From: Sphingomonadales bacterium EhC05
Lineage (GTDB): Bacteria > Pseudomonadota > Alphaproteobacteria > Sphingomonadales > Sphingomonadaceae
Direction of reading: 5' to 3'
DNA length: 64,000 nucleotides
NCBI GenBank assembly: GCA_001650955.1
Contig: LXYP01000028.1
Coordinates: forward strand, 82,162-146,161
Part shown: positions 1 through 8,054 of the stretch, piece by piece
Layout: every line of letters starts with the position of its first letter
How positions within the stretch are numbered: position 1 is the stretch's first letter
Translations under genes and position numbers: made by a program
Notes under the pieces: generated by a model
Told to the model about the DNA's origin: nothing
What the model saw: the letters and a program-made list of their open reading frames with translations, nothing else
Database searches by the model: none

Positions 1-349
1 AACTGGACGTCATCAACCCGAGTTTTTCTCCAAAAGCATTGCGCCAACCCAGCTGTAGCGTAATCCATAAAGCCAGCCCAAAACTGGCGGTGAACAGCGT
101 CCCTCCCAATAAGTATCGCACCAACCCGGCAGTTCCTGGTTGAAAGTCAAAGCGCAGGAAGGAGAGAGCAACAAGCGGGTACAAGAACAGCCGAAAAAGG
201 ATCAGAAAACATCTGTGTTGCCAAGTTTTCTTGGCTGGGGGTGGCCAAAATTGTACCCGGTCCGGAGCCGCATAATATATTCCCAAAATCGTGATAGTCA
301 GGATTGCAGCTGCAGATATCGCAAACAGGATGAGAGACAGTTTGTCCAT
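1..349 (-). CDS. Isoprenylcysteine carboxyl methyltransferase-like membrane protein (3' part cut by window edge)
   Basis: The reading frame starts at the ATG at 349 and runs off the left edge, so only about 116 N-terminal residues are visible. They hold three hydrophobic segments (about residues 4-24, 45-62 and 76-93) and the charged loop ending in GWRNAFGEK that precedes the methyltransferase core in ICMT/PEMT-like membrane proteins. The catalytic C-terminal part is outside the window, so the family call rests on topology and on the related gene at 1610-2167. It begins one base after the stop of the upstream CDF exporter, so the two are probably one transcript under the MerR-type promoter at 1018-1048. 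Confidence 0.6.
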   Translation of the reverse strand, partial: MDKLSLILFAISAAAILTITILGIYYAAPDRVQFWPPPAKKTWQHRCFLILFRLFLYPLVALSFLRFDFQPGTAGLVRYLLGGTLFTASFGLALWITLQLGWRNAFGEKLGLMTSS

Positions 350-350
350 A

Positions 351-983
351 TTATGCTCCATCTACAGCTGATACGGATTGGGAGCGAAGTTCGGAGTTTG
401 CTTGCAAAACAATTGATGTGGCTGATCGCAAAAACAACGAAGCCAGAAGTAAAGCGACAAACAGATCTGGCCAAGCTGATCCTGTTATTCCGACCAGCAC
501 ACCTGCGCCGATCACGCCAACATTGCCGATTGCATCGTTACGCGAACAAAGCCAAACGGAACGCACATTGGAATCACCATCGCGCCACTTCATCAAAATG
601 ATAACGCTCGCCACATTGGCCAAAAGTGCCAATATCCCGATTATTCCCATTGTTTGCGCTTCCGGGGTTTCACCGCCAAAGAAACGCACAATCGTGGTGA
701 TCAGAATATAGACAGCGATGGCGGCAAGCGTAGCGCCTTTGAACAGCGAGGCGCGTGCGCGAATGCGAATAGCAGACCCGATAACCAATAGACTGATGAT
801 ATAAGTTGCCGTGTCACCCCCAAAATCTAGCGCATCTGCCTTCAGGGCCTGAGAGCCGGTTGTAAAACCGGCATACATTTCAACAAAAAACATAAGCGCA
901 TTGATGCAAATCACTGCAATCAGGGCGCGCTTATAGGCCGGCGAAATGCCGTCAAATTCTTTTTCTTCGCAGCAGTCGCTCAT
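351..983 (-). CDS. Short CDF-like cation exporter
   Basis: A roughly 210-residue integral membrane protein with about six hydrophobic segments. Its signature is KADALDFGGD in the second segment (a D-x3-D pair where many cation diffusion facilitators have H-x3-D) and SRNDAIGN in the fifth. CDF proteins usually carry a cytoplasmic C-terminal domain of about 90 residues, which is absent here. It probably exports a divalent metal from the cytoplasm. I chose the ATG at 983 because a GGGGG ribosome-binding stretch lies seven bases ahead of it; the ATG at 989 sits directly against that stretch. It is divergent from a MerR regulator and very similar in layout to the gene at 6894-7547. The metal cannot be told from sequence. 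Confidence 0.8.
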   Translation of the reverse strand: MSDCCEEKEFDGISPAYKRALIAVICINALMFFVEMYAGFTTGSQALKADALDFGGDTATYIISLLVIGSAIRIRARASLFKGATLAAIAVYILITTIVRFFGGETPEAQTMGIIGILALLANVASVIILMKWRDGDSNVRSVWLCSRNDAIGNVGVIGAGVLVGITGSAWPDLFVALLLASLFLRSATSIVLQANSELRSQSVSAVDGA

Positions 984-1017
984 CAACATTCCCCCAAAAA
1001 ATAGCTTGGTGAGTGTG

Positions 1018-1048
1018 GTTGTAATCTCTACAGTCTCTGTAGAGGCAA
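1018..1048 (-). promoter_or_regulatory. MerR-type promoter/operator for the CDF exporter
   Basis: On the minus strand, a -35 box TTGCCT (1043-1048) and a -10 box TACAAC (1018-1023) are separated by 19 bp, too long for ordinary sigma-70 promoters and typical of MerR-activated ones. The spacer overlaps a perfect inverted repeat, CTCTACAG and CTGTAGAG around TCT (1026-1044). The divergent merR-like gene starts at 1056. Confidence 0.75.
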
Positions 1049-1055
1049 GAAAAAA

Positions 1056-1526
1056 ATGAAAAGCATTGCAAAAAAAAGAACCATCGGTCTTTTGTCCAAA
1101 GAGGCGGACGTGAAAGTGACTACCATTCGGTATTATGAGTCCATTGGACTAATGAGTGAACCAGATAGATCCTATAGTGGACAGCGCATTTATCAAAAGG
1201 ATGACGTCGAACGGCTCAATTTTATCAGACATGCGCGCGAACTTGGTTTTTCAGTTGAAGCAATTCGTGAGCTGATTGCACTGCAAAACCAGCCAGACCA
1301 GGACTGCGATGTAGCCGACGAGATCGCCAACAGGCATCTATTGGATGTTAGCCGCCGTATCAGACAGCTTAGGGAGCTAGAAAATGAACTGAAACGCATG
1401 ATAAAATCATGCCAGGGCGGCCATATCGGCACCTGTTCTATTATCGCGTCCCTTTCCGATCATGAGCATTGCGAGATCGCCAAGCACGAAAAAATGGATT
1501 TACCGGGCCAGCCCAAGCAGCTTTGA
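1056..1526 (+). CDS. MerR-family metal-responsive regulator (copy 1)
   Basis: An N-terminal winged helix-turn-helix (about residues 9-78, with the TTIRYYESIGL motif typical of MerR) is followed by a dimerisation helix and a cysteine-bearing metal loop. Cysteines sit in DCD near the start of the helix, then 35 residues later in SCQGG, then 8 residues later in TCSII. This matches the three-cysteine layout of Hg/Cd/Pb-type MerR proteins. It should bind the palindrome at 1026-1044 and activate the divergent exporter on metal binding. The ATG at 1056 is only eight bases from the -35 box of the divergent promoter. Extra His and Cys residues in the tail (DHEHC) could add to metal binding. Confidence 0.85.
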   Translation: MKSIAKKRTIGLLSKEADVKVTTIRYYESIGLMSEPDRSYSGQRIYQKDDVERLNFIRHARELGFSVEAIRELIALQNQPDQDCDVADEIANRHLLDVSRRIRQLRELENELKRMIKSCQGGHIGTCSIIASLSDHEHCEIAKHEKMDLPGQPKQL

Positions 1527-1545
1527 CCAAATACTATTTTTGCTC

Positions 1546-1576
1546 TTGCCTCTACAGTGACTGGAGGATGTATCCA
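1546..1576 (+). promoter_or_regulatory. MerR-type promoter for the ICMT-like gene
   Basis: TTGCCT (1546-1551) and TATCCA (1571-1576) are 19 bp apart, with CTACAG and a degraded CTGGAG arm in the spacer. The half-site matches the palindrome at 1026-1044, so the regulator at 1056-1526 probably also controls the gene downstream. Confidence 0.65.
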
Positions 1577-1609
1577 CGACATCGACTCCGGAAAATAGGA
1601 TGTGAGATC

Positions 1610-2167
1610 ATGGTCAAATATGTTCCCTTAATGGCGATCGTCGTTGTTGCAGTTTCGTCGATATGGCGCATTATCTGGGTGAAGAAAACTGCAGGAGGCT
1701 CGGCCTGGGCCTTTGGATCAGCCAAGGGTTTGCAGCAACTCGCTGGCATCAGTTTTGCCGTCAGTATTGCGGTTTTGTTGATTGCCGCTGTGATATATGC
1801 CCAATTAGGTGGGCAGAACCTCTATGTTGCTTACACCGGATCTCTCCTAAGTGTTCTAGGCGCTGCTATTGTCATTATCGCTCAAATTCAGATGGGCGAA
1901 GCATGGCGGATTGGCATCCGCCCGGACGATGCTCCTGGCTTGATTGACACTGGGCTATTTCGATACAGCCGAAATCCGATTTTTCTGGGAATGATGATAG
2001 TCGCAATAGGAATTGCGTTAGGATCAGGCTTATGGTGGGCTTGGATAGCGTGTTTGATTTTTGTCTTGTCTTGCCACAGTCAGGTCAAATTTGAAGAGCC
2101 ACATCTAATCGGTCATTTTGGCGACAGTTATCGGAAATATTGCGGACAGGTTCGGCGTTGGCTGTGA
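1610..2167 (+). CDS. Isoprenylcysteine carboxyl methyltransferase-like membrane protein
   Basis: A 185-residue protein with about five membrane segments and the conserved C-terminal core of the ICMT/PEMT methyltransferase fold: GLFRYSRNPIFLGMM around residues 116-130, and an acidic EEPHL followed by YRKYCGQVRRW near the end. These correspond to the SAM-binding and lipid-facing motifs of the family. Substrate is unknown; such genes are common beside heavy-metal efflux operons. I chose the ATG at 1610 over the longer frame opening at 1469, which overlaps the regulator and has no family similarity. The MerR-type promoter at 1546-1576 ends 33 bases ahead. Confidence 0.8.
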   Translation: MVKYVPLMAIVVVAVSSIWRIIWVKKTAGGSAWAFGSAKGLQQLAGISFAVSIAVLLIAAVIYAQLGGQNLYVAYTGSLLSVLGAAIVIIAQIQMGEAWRIGIRPDDAPGLIDTGLFRYSRNPIFLGMMIVAIGIALGSGLWWAWIACLIFVLSCHSQVKFEEPHLIGHFGDSYRKYCGQVRRWL

Positions 2168-2174
2168 GCCACAA

Positions 2175-2573
2175 TCATTCAGACATTATGTTGATAATCG
2201 GACAATGAGGCACTTGCCCGCCAGCACATTGCGACGACATGTCCAACAAGGTGCGTTCAAGCTTCTTAAGGTCTGATATTTTGCTTTTGATGTCGGCAAT
2301 ATGCCGCGTGGTTACATCCAACACCTCACCACAAGTATAGTCATCGGCATCAACCAGCTTGAGTAATCCGCGTAAGCCTTCGATTGAAAAGCCCAACTCA
2401 CGGCTGCGCAATATGAACTTCAATCGCCTTTGATCATCCCGAGAATAAACGCGGTGGCCACTTTCTGTTCGATCTGGTTCATGGAGCAACCTGATCTTCT
2501 CATAGTAACGTATCGTTTCCGGATTACATCCCGCCAATTGAGCCAGCTTTCCGCGTTTCATTGGTTGCGTCAT
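2175..2573 (-). CDS. MerR-family regulator (copy 2, mercury-type)
   Basis: A 132-residue MerR protein. The helix-turn-helix (ETIRYYEKIRLL) is followed by the coiled dimer helix and three cysteines in TCGEV, SQCAGG and HCPII, spaced 35 and 8 residues, close to the Hg-binding triad of classical MerR. The ATG at 2573 is chosen because MTQPMKRGKLAQ begins the HTH directly; the upstream in-frame extension would run through the operator. It diverges from the MerT-like gene and should control it through the operator at 2588-2602. Confidence 0.85.
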   Translation of the reverse strand: MTQPMKRGKLAQLAGCNPETIRYYEKIRLLHEPDRTESGHRVYSRDDQRRLKFILRSRELGFSIEGLRGLLKLVDADDYTCGEVLDVTTRHIADIKSKISDLKKLERTLLDMSSQCAGGQVPHCPIINIMSE

Positions 2574-2581
2574 AATATCAC

Positions 2582-2612
2582 TTGATCCTGTAGTAGCTAC
2601 AGAGTTTATAAC
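2582..2612 (+). promoter_or_regulatory. MerR-type promoter/operator of the MerT-like gene
   Basis: TTGATC (2582-2587) and TATAAC (2607-2612) are separated by exactly 19 bp. The spacer contains the perfect palindrome CTGTAGTAGCTACAG (2588-2602). The downstream ATG at 2619 lies only seven bases after the -10 box, where transcription would be expected to start, so this message may be leaderless. Confidence 0.8.
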
Positions 2613-2618
2613 AGTTTC

Positions 2619-2987
2619 ATGAATGATACAAACCGACCATTGACGCAATCGAGGCTTGGACCGAAATTGGCTGCGGGCGGTGGCCTTGGCAGTGCAATAG
2701 CAGGTCTGATTGGAGCTTCTTGCTGTGTGCTACCTATAATCCTGTTCAATATGGGTGTTGGCAGCGCGGTCATCGGCAATTTGATATTTTTTGCGGACAA
2801 GACGGAATATTTCTTGATCGTTGCGCTGCTATTTATCGCAGTGGGTGTCCTTGCATCTTTTTGGGGCGGTAGACGGCCCGGAAGGCGAGCGATCATCATG
2901 TTTGTACTGTCCGCTTTGATCGTCTTGTTCGCGTATATTTTGCCTGGCTTTGAGGGTGATATTTTACGCTTGTTGGGATTTCGATGA
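2619..2987 (+). CDS. MerT-like mercuric/metal ion transporter
   Basis: A 122-residue inner-membrane protein with three hydrophobic segments. The first (about residues 20-42) carries GASCCVLPI, the vicinal cysteine pair that accepts Hg(II) in MerT. In classical mer systems MerT passes the ion from periplasmic MerP to cytoplasmic MerA; neither merP nor merA is visible here. It overlaps the next gene by four bases (ATGA), indicating coupled translation. Its divergent regulator is of mercury type, which supports Hg or a similar soft metal, but uptake without a reductase would need an unseen partner. Confidence 0.75.
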   Translation: MNDTNRPLTQSRLGPKLAAGGGLGSAIAGLIGASCCVLPIILFNMGVGSAVIGNLIFFADKTEYFLIVALLFIAVGVLASFWGGRRPGRRAIIMFVLSALIVLFAYILPGFEGDILRLLGFR

Positions 2988-3223
2988 TGGAACCTCGATC
3001 GACTTTGACTTGCCCAAAATGCGGACATGTAGAAACTGAAACCATGCCAACCGATGCCTGTCAGTTTTTCTATGATTGCAAGGGATGTGCTGCCGTCCTT
3101 CGGCCACACAAAGGTGATTGTTGTGTGTTTTGTTCTTTTGGCACTGTCCCCTGTCCACCAATTCAAGAAGCCCAGCAACGTATATCCCAGGTATCAAAGG
3201 AGCAACATTCTCCTCTGGGATAA
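2984..3223 (+). CDS. GDCCVxC-domain small cysteine-rich protein
   Basis: A 79-residue soluble protein with CPKC near residues 10-13, a second pair CKGC near 32-35, and the defining GDCCVFCSFG near 44-53, followed by another Cys at about 57. Proteins with this GDCCVxC signature are often encoded beside merT-like genes and are thought to bind a metal or carry it between thiols; the biochemical role is not established. Translation is coupled to the MerT-like gene by a four-base overlap. The visible thiols suggest it could receive the ion imported by MerT. Confidence 0.75.
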   Translation: MMEPRSTLTCPKCGHVETETMPTDACQFFYDCKGCAAVLRPHKGDCCVFCSFGTVPCPPIQEAQQRISQVSKEQHSPLG

Positions 3224-3342
3224 TTTGGCTAGTCGTAAATGCATTGGTCTTTTTAGCTAGAATGAGGTCCTTAATCATGACTGGCGGGCCATTTCATTTT
3301 TTATGAAAGCCAAATTGGACCATTGTTATAGAGCTCGAAAGC

Positions 3343-4905
3343 TCATGCTTTAACTAAAAACTGGCCCATCATAGCGGCATCTTCATGTTCGAGAATATGA
3401 CAATGATACATGTAGGGTAATTCTGGATCGGTATAGTCTTCGAAGCGCAACAGTACACGCACCACCTCACGCGGCGCGACGACCACTGTATCTTTCAGCC
3501 CCGTATCCTGTGGACTTGGTTGACGACCATCACGATCCAGCACGCGAAACTGCACATCATGAATGTGAAAGGGATGCGCCATCATCGAAGCATTTTCGAT
3601 TTGCCAGATTTCTGTCGTGTTGACTTTTACCGTCTCGTCGATGCGCTGCATATCCATGGACTTGCCATTGATTGTAAAGCCGCCGCCGCGCATCATGTTC
3701 ATGCCCATTTGAAGTACAAATCTTCGCGTCTTGATTGCAGTTTCCGGTTCAATCGGAGCCAGTGCAATCAGTTGGCTTGGTATAATATTAACTTGCCGTC
3801 TTTGAGCCGCAGGCCGAATGTTAAGCACGGTGAAGCGCCGTCGTTCATCCATCATACCTCCCCGACGCCCGCCGTTTGTTCCCATATCGCCCCCCATCCG
3901 GTCGCCGCGATCGCGCATGCCGCGGTTTCCCATGCCGCCGCCCATCATCCCCATGGTTTCGAGGCTATCTGCGCTGAGGCTGGTCGGTCTACCATCGCTC
4001 AGATCGACGACAATTTGCGCGCGCTCACCCGGGGCAAGAACGATGTTATCCGTACGATAAGGCTGTTCGAAGAGACCGCCATCACTTCCTATCTGCATGA
4101 AGGCACGCGCGTCACCAAATCCAAAGCGATAGAACCGCGCGTTCGAACCATTGAGAAGACGTAGTCGCAACAAGTCGCTGCGCGCTTCGAATACCGGATC
4201 GACGATGCCGTTCACAAGTAGCGTATCGCCTGTCATACCCATCATGACATTGTGCATCGATGTAGAATAAGCGAAGCTGCCGTCGCGGTTGAAGGCGCGG
4301 TCTTGGACGATCAGCGGAATATCATCAACGCCATAATCGTTCGGCAAATCTAGGCGCTCGGTTTCATCATCCCGCACATAGATAGCCCCGGCCAATCCCT
4401 TATAGACCTGCGGGCCGGACCGCCGGTGTGCGTGCGAATGATACCAGAACATTGATGCCCGCTGCTTCACCTCAAAGCTTGGCGACCATGTGCTTCCGGG
4501 CGCTATCGGCTGATGCGGTCCGCCATCCGCGCGAGCCGGCAAGTGGAAGCCATGCCAGTGCACGGTCGCCGTTTCGGAAAGGTCGCTACTGACATTCATC
4601 CGAACGGTTTCTCCTGCACGCATTTCGAGGGTTGGGCCAAGATAGGATTGGTTGATGCCAATCGTCGGAGTATCAATTCCCTTGAAAAATTGAGAGACGC
4701 CGCGTTGTAGGTTCAGGTCGAACACGCGGATGCCATTTTCCCGTTCACCCGAATAAAGCTTCGGTACTAGCAAAGAGCCGCCCGAAGTAGCTCGTGCAGA
4801 CGAGGTTCCTTGGCCACCGGCGAATTCGCGGGCTGCCATTCCTCCAATTGCAACTACTCCACCGCCGAGCACGGCGGCACCAATCACAGACCTTCTATTC
4901 ACCAT
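3343..4905 (-). CDS. Periplasmic multicopper oxidase (CopA/CueO/CumA-like)
   Basis: A 520-residue cupredoxin-repeat oxidase. The N-terminus has a twin-arginine signal (NRRSVIGAA, then a hydrophobic stretch to about residue 25), implying folded export. Copper ligands are all present: HWHGFH at 116-121, WYHSHAH at 154-160, HPFHIH near residue 440 and YHCHILEHEDAAMM near 500. A Met/Gly/Arg-rich insertion at about 320-350 resembles the Met-rich region that loads Cu(I) in CueO-type enzymes. Likely roles are oxidising Cu(I), or Fe(II) for the neighbouring FTR1 permease. It lies 42 bases downstream of that permease gene on the same strand, so co-transcription is likely. Confidence 0.9.
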   Translation of the reverse strand: MVNRRSVIGAAVLGGGVVAIGGMAAREFAGGQGTSSARATSGGSLLVPKLYSGERENGIRVFDLNLQRGVSQFFKGIDTPTIGINQSYLGPTLEMRAGETVRMNVSSDLSETATVHWHGFHLPARADGGPHQPIAPGSTWSPSFEVKQRASMFWYHSHAHRRSGPQVYKGLAGAIYVRDDETERLDLPNDYGVDDIPLIVQDRAFNRDGSFAYSTSMHNVMMGMTGDTLLVNGIVDPVFEARSDLLRLRLLNGSNARFYRFGFGDARAFMQIGSDGGLFEQPYRTDNIVLAPGERAQIVVDLSDGRPTSLSADSLETMGMMGGGMGNRGMRDRGDRMGGDMGTNGGRRGGMMDERRRFTVLNIRPAAQRRQVNIIPSQLIALAPIEPETAIKTRRFVLQMGMNMMRGGGFTINGKSMDMQRIDETVKVNTTEIWQIENASMMAHPFHIHDVQFRVLDRDGRQPSPQDTGLKDTVVVAPREVVRVLLRFEDYTDPELPYMYHCHILEHEDAAMMGQFLVKA

Positions 4906-4947
4906 GTCGAATTTTCCTCATAATAATGCTATCGGCTTGAAGGGTGA

Positions 4948-6894
4948 TCATCCCGTATGCTTATCCTTCGGGCGCCCTCCATCATGTCCCTTCCCGATCA
5001 GCCAGAATCCCAGACCAATTACAGCGACAACCAAAACCTGAGCCAAAATGGGCTGGAGTGCTGGAAATATGCCAAGCATCGATATTCGCGGAAAATCCCT
5101 AAGCGGCGTAACATCAAGCATACCGGCTTCCTGCAAAGCCCCAACGCCTTTTCCGGTCAATACCACGGTTAGCACAATCATCAGAGCCGAACTATAAGCG
5201 AAGAATTTTCTAATCTGTAGTTTGCGGCTGTAGCGCAGCATAGCCCAAGCGATTGCAGCAAGCAGCAACACGGCCGCTCCCGAACCGGCAATAATCGATA
5301 CGCCAGTGTCATCGCTCCAAAGCGCCGCAAAAAACAAGATTGTTTCAAAAACTTCCCGATAGACAACCAGAAATGCAAGACCAAATAGAAACCAGGCCGA
5401 GCCTCGCGACAGAGCCTTGTTCATTGTTTCGCGAATATAGCGCTGCCATTCATCAACTCGCGATTTGCCATGCATCCAGAGTCCGACGAACAGAAGAATT
5501 GCGGCAGCAAAAAGTGATCCAAAACCTTCGGTGAGCTCTCTGCTGGCTCCGCTAATCCCGATGATGTAGGTTGCTGCAAACCAGGTTACGCCGCCGGCAA
5601 TGAGGGCCGTGATCCATCCACCATGAACATAGGGCATGACTTCTGGGCGTTCGGCCTTGCGAAGAAATGCAATCATAGCGACTATGATGAGGATCGCTTC
5701 CAGTCCCTCACGCAGCAAGATGGTGAATGCTCCGACAAAAGCCGATGCTCCGCTTGCATTGTCAGGAACAAGGATGGCCTCCGCTTGTGTAAATTGAACT
5801 TTGAGAGTTTTGATCTGGCTTTCGACGTCGGACACTGGCCGGTTTTTATCGATGGCATTGCGAAGCTGGGCCATTGATCGTTCTATACTGCTCAGCAAGT
5901 CTGGATCGCGCGTGCTGAGTAAGGCCTCAAATGGCTCGAAACCATCCAGATAAGCAGAAAGTGCCAAATCATTCGCCGCACTCTTCTCACCAGCGCGGTA
6001 GGCGGCAAGGCTTTCGTCCAATTTTGTGCGAGCAAGGTCAAGCGATCCACCAGAAGCTTTTCCAATCTCCTCGGGATGGCTGCGCAAGAACGCGAAAACA
6101 GCGTCGGCCTTGTTCGGCCCGATCTTGCTCGCAAGCATAACAGGGGTCATGCTCGACCATGCCGTCAGATCGGGGAATTGCGCGCGAATGGAGGCATCGC
6201 TTTCCCAGAGCTTTTCTCCTCGCGCGATATCCCCGAATGCAAAACTGCCAGTATATGCCGCCAAGTCCCAACGGTCCTGTGCGGGCAGATCGGAAAAGCT
6301 TTGCATAGCTGTTCCGTCGAGACCCTGTCCGATCACCTGATACAAACCAAACAGACTGCGCTGCCGCGCGCGTTCTATATCCGTGAAATCAATAGGTGCC
6401 GGATCAAGACCCCGCGCATTAGGTCCTTGCCCGTTGCCCGACAGTCCATGACAGCTGGCGCAGTTTTGGGTGTATAATCGTGCGCCATTCTGTAAGTCAG
6501 AGGCGTTGCGAGGTGCCAGAGGGACGGGATAGGCGCGCAACAAACTGCTCGCCAGCAAGCGGGCATCTTGCGCGACCTTGTCCGCTGGTACCTTGCCGGT
6601 AATGGCGATTTTCATGTCATTGGCTTTTGCGATTAACGCAGCACGGTCGCTTGCCGCTGGTAACTCCGCAATACGCTTGGCAGCCGATTCTGAGAATTCA
6701 ATCATCTCGGCATATTCCGCCTCACTGATCACCTTTCCATCTTCAACCGCTACTGGATAATCAACGGCGATATAGTCCAGCAGGCGCCATATGGTTTGAA
6801 CATCTCCCGCATTGGCTTGGGCAGAGGCTGGCAGGCAGGCAGCAAATAGAAACAGCAAGGATAAAGTAACGGTACGAAGATTGATGAAATGCAT
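4948..6894 (-). CDS. Cytochrome c / FTR1 family iron permease
   Basis: A signal peptide (about residues 1-26, ending ASAQ) leads into a periplasmic region with a haem c site NCASCH (about 144-149). A C-terminal membrane domain follows with REGLEAILI near 383 and YREVFETILFF near 535, the two R-E-G/V-x-E iron motifs of FTR1. About seven membrane helices are visible. FTR1 permeases import iron coupled to oxidation by a ferroxidase; the multicopper oxidase next door is a natural partner. The ATG at 6894 overlaps the stop of the upstream exporter (TGATG); a GTG at 6897 is the alternative. The cytochrome-FTR1 arrangement is known in proteobacteria, so the fusion itself is not new. Confidence 0.88.
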   Translation of the reverse strand: MHFINLRTVTLSLLFLFAACLPASAQANAGDVQTIWRLLDYIAVDYPVAVEDGKVISEAEYAEMIEFSESAAKRIAELPAASDRAALIAKANDMKIAITGKVPADKVAQDARLLASSLLRAYPVPLAPRNASDLQNGARLYTQNCASCHGLSGNGQGPNARGLDPAPIDFTDIERARQRSLFGLYQVIGQGLDGTAMQSFSDLPAQDRWDLAAYTGSFAFGDIARGEKLWESDASIRAQFPDLTAWSSMTPVMLASKIGPNKADAVFAFLRSHPEEIGKASGGSLDLARTKLDESLAAYRAGEKSAANDLALSAYLDGFEPFEALLSTRDPDLLSSIERSMAQLRNAIDKNRPVSDVESQIKTLKVQFTQAEAILVPDNASGASAFVGAFTILLREGLEAILIIVAMIAFLRKAERPEVMPYVHGGWITALIAGGVTWFAATYIIGISGASRELTEGFGSLFAAAILLFVGLWMHGKSRVDEWQRYIRETMNKALSRGSAWFLFGLAFLVVYREVFETILFFAALWSDDTGVSIIAGSGAAVLLLAAIAWAMLRYSRKLQIRKFFAYSSALMIVLTVVLTGKGVGALQEAGMLDVTPLRDFPRISMLGIFPALQPILAQVLVVAVIGLGFWLIGKGHDGGRPKDKHTG

Positions 6895-7547
6895 CACGCC
6901 GGATTGTCCGCCGACGCTTTATGATCTTGAAGCTCAGTTAGGGCATTTTGCAAAATCTGGTAAGCGGAATGGATGAAAATCACAGCGATGATCGCGGCCA
7001 CCGCAATATCAGGCCACGATTTTCCAGTCCACGCCACAAGTCCCGCTGCACAGATTACTGCGACATTTGCAATCGCGTCATTTCGGCTGAAAAGCCAGAC
7101 TGCCTGAACATTCGCATCGCCCTCGCGAAAGCGCGAAAGAACAAAGGCTGACACCACATTTATACCAAGGGCTAAAAACCCCAATGCTCCCATAATGCCG
7201 GCCGCGGGAACCCCAGGGTCAATCGCCCGCAAGATGGCAAAACCGATGACACCAATACCCAAAAGGGCAAGGAAAATTCCTTGAGCTAACGCCACACGAG
7301 ACCTTATGACTGCAGTCCAGCCAAGTGCAAACAGTCCAACAAGGGTAATCGAGCCATCGCCTAGAAAATCAAGCGCATCGGCCTTCAGTGCTTGGCTATC
7401 AGCAATAAATCCGCCGACAATCTCGAACAGACCGAAGCCGATATTGAGGATAACTACAATCCACAATGCCCGCCGATATGCCGGGTCATCCTGCGCTCTT
7501 ATTGGATCGCCTGTGCAGCCGCACGCGTCTGTTTCTTCCATAGTCAT
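6894..7547 (-). CDS. Short CDF-like cation exporter (copy 2)
   Basis: A 217-residue paralogue of the exporter at 351-983, with about six membrane segments, KADALDFLGD in helix 2 and SRNDAIANVAV in helix 5, and no C-terminal cytoplasmic domain. The N-terminus has a cysteine pair (CGC at about residues 9-11), parallel to the DCC of the first copy, possibly a metal-sensing or delivery site. It heads a run with the FTR1 permease and the multicopper oxidase and is divergent from a third MerR regulator, so metal-induced co-expression of all three is likely. Confidence 0.8.
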   Translation of the reverse strand: MTMEETDACGCTGDPIRAQDDPAYRRALWIVVILNIGFGLFEIVGGFIADSQALKADALDFLGDGSITLVGLFALGWTAVIRSRVALAQGIFLALLGIGVIGFAILRAIDPGVPAAGIMGALGFLALGINVVSAFVLSRFREGDANVQAVWLFSRNDAIANVAVICAAGLVAWTGKSWPDIAVAAIIAVIFIHSAYQILQNALTELQDHKASADNPA

Positions 7548-7553
7548 TCACTT

Positions 7554-7584
7554 GCCTTACAACCTCCAGTAACTGTAGAAGCAA
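7554..7584 (-). promoter_or_regulatory. MerR-type promoter for the exporter-permease-oxidase operon
   Basis: On the minus strand TTGCTT (7579-7584) is followed after 19 bp by a poor -10 TAAGGC (7554-7559). The spacer carries CTACAG and a degraded CTGGAG arm, as at 1546-1576. The weak -10 makes this less secure than the other three. Confidence 0.5.
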
Positions 7585-7620
7585 GAACTAATTGCAAATC
7601 TGCTGCATAGGGAAAATGTT

Positions 7621-8034
7621 TTGACCAATATGATGATCGGTGATCTGGCGCGAAAAACCAGCACAAAGGTAAACACAGTGCGCTATTACGAAGATATAGG
7701 GCTGTTACCCAAACCTGCTCGGACGGCATCGGGTAGGCGGACATATACTGAAAGCGATGTTCGGAAATTGTCCTTTGTGCGTCACAGTCGCGGCTTTGGG
7801 TTTTCTATTGATGAAATACGATCGCTTATGGAAATATCCGATAGCCCAAAGCAAGACTGCGAAGCGGCCGCAAAAATTGCGCAAGAACATTTGGAAAAGA
7901 TTGATACCCAAATCATTCAACTGACATCGCTGCGCGATGCCCTTAAGTCATTTGCAACCTCATGCTCAGGTGGTTCTGCAGAACATTGTGAAATTATCGG
8001 TGCGTTAAATCGCTTGAACCCAGCGGTCGATTAG
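7621..8034 (+). CDS. MerR-family metal-responsive regulator (copy 3)
   Basis: The third MerR protein: a helix-turn-helix with NTVRYYEDIGLL, then the dimer helix, then cysteines in DCEAA, TSCSGG and HCEII at the same 35/8 spacing as the other two copies. It should regulate the divergent exporter operon. Start is uncertain between a TTG at 7621 and ATG codons at 7630 and 7633; the ATG at 7630 or 7633 places the HTH at the very N-terminus, as in copy 2. Confidence 0.85.
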   Translation: MTNMMIGDLARKTSTKVNTVRYYEDIGLLPKPARTASGRRTYTESDVRKLSFVRHSRGFGFSIDEIRSLMEISDSPKQDCEAAAKIAQEHLEKIDTQIIQLTSLRDALKSFATSCSGGSAEHCEIIGALNRLNPAVD

Positions 8035-8054
8035 ATGGCAGACGAAAGCGGGTT

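Noticed and set aside
3520..4164. Long plus-strand frame opposite the multicopper oxidase
   Set aside because: Antisense shadow of a clear oxidase gene; His/Ala-rich composition mirrors the copper motifs and Met-rich segment on the other strand.
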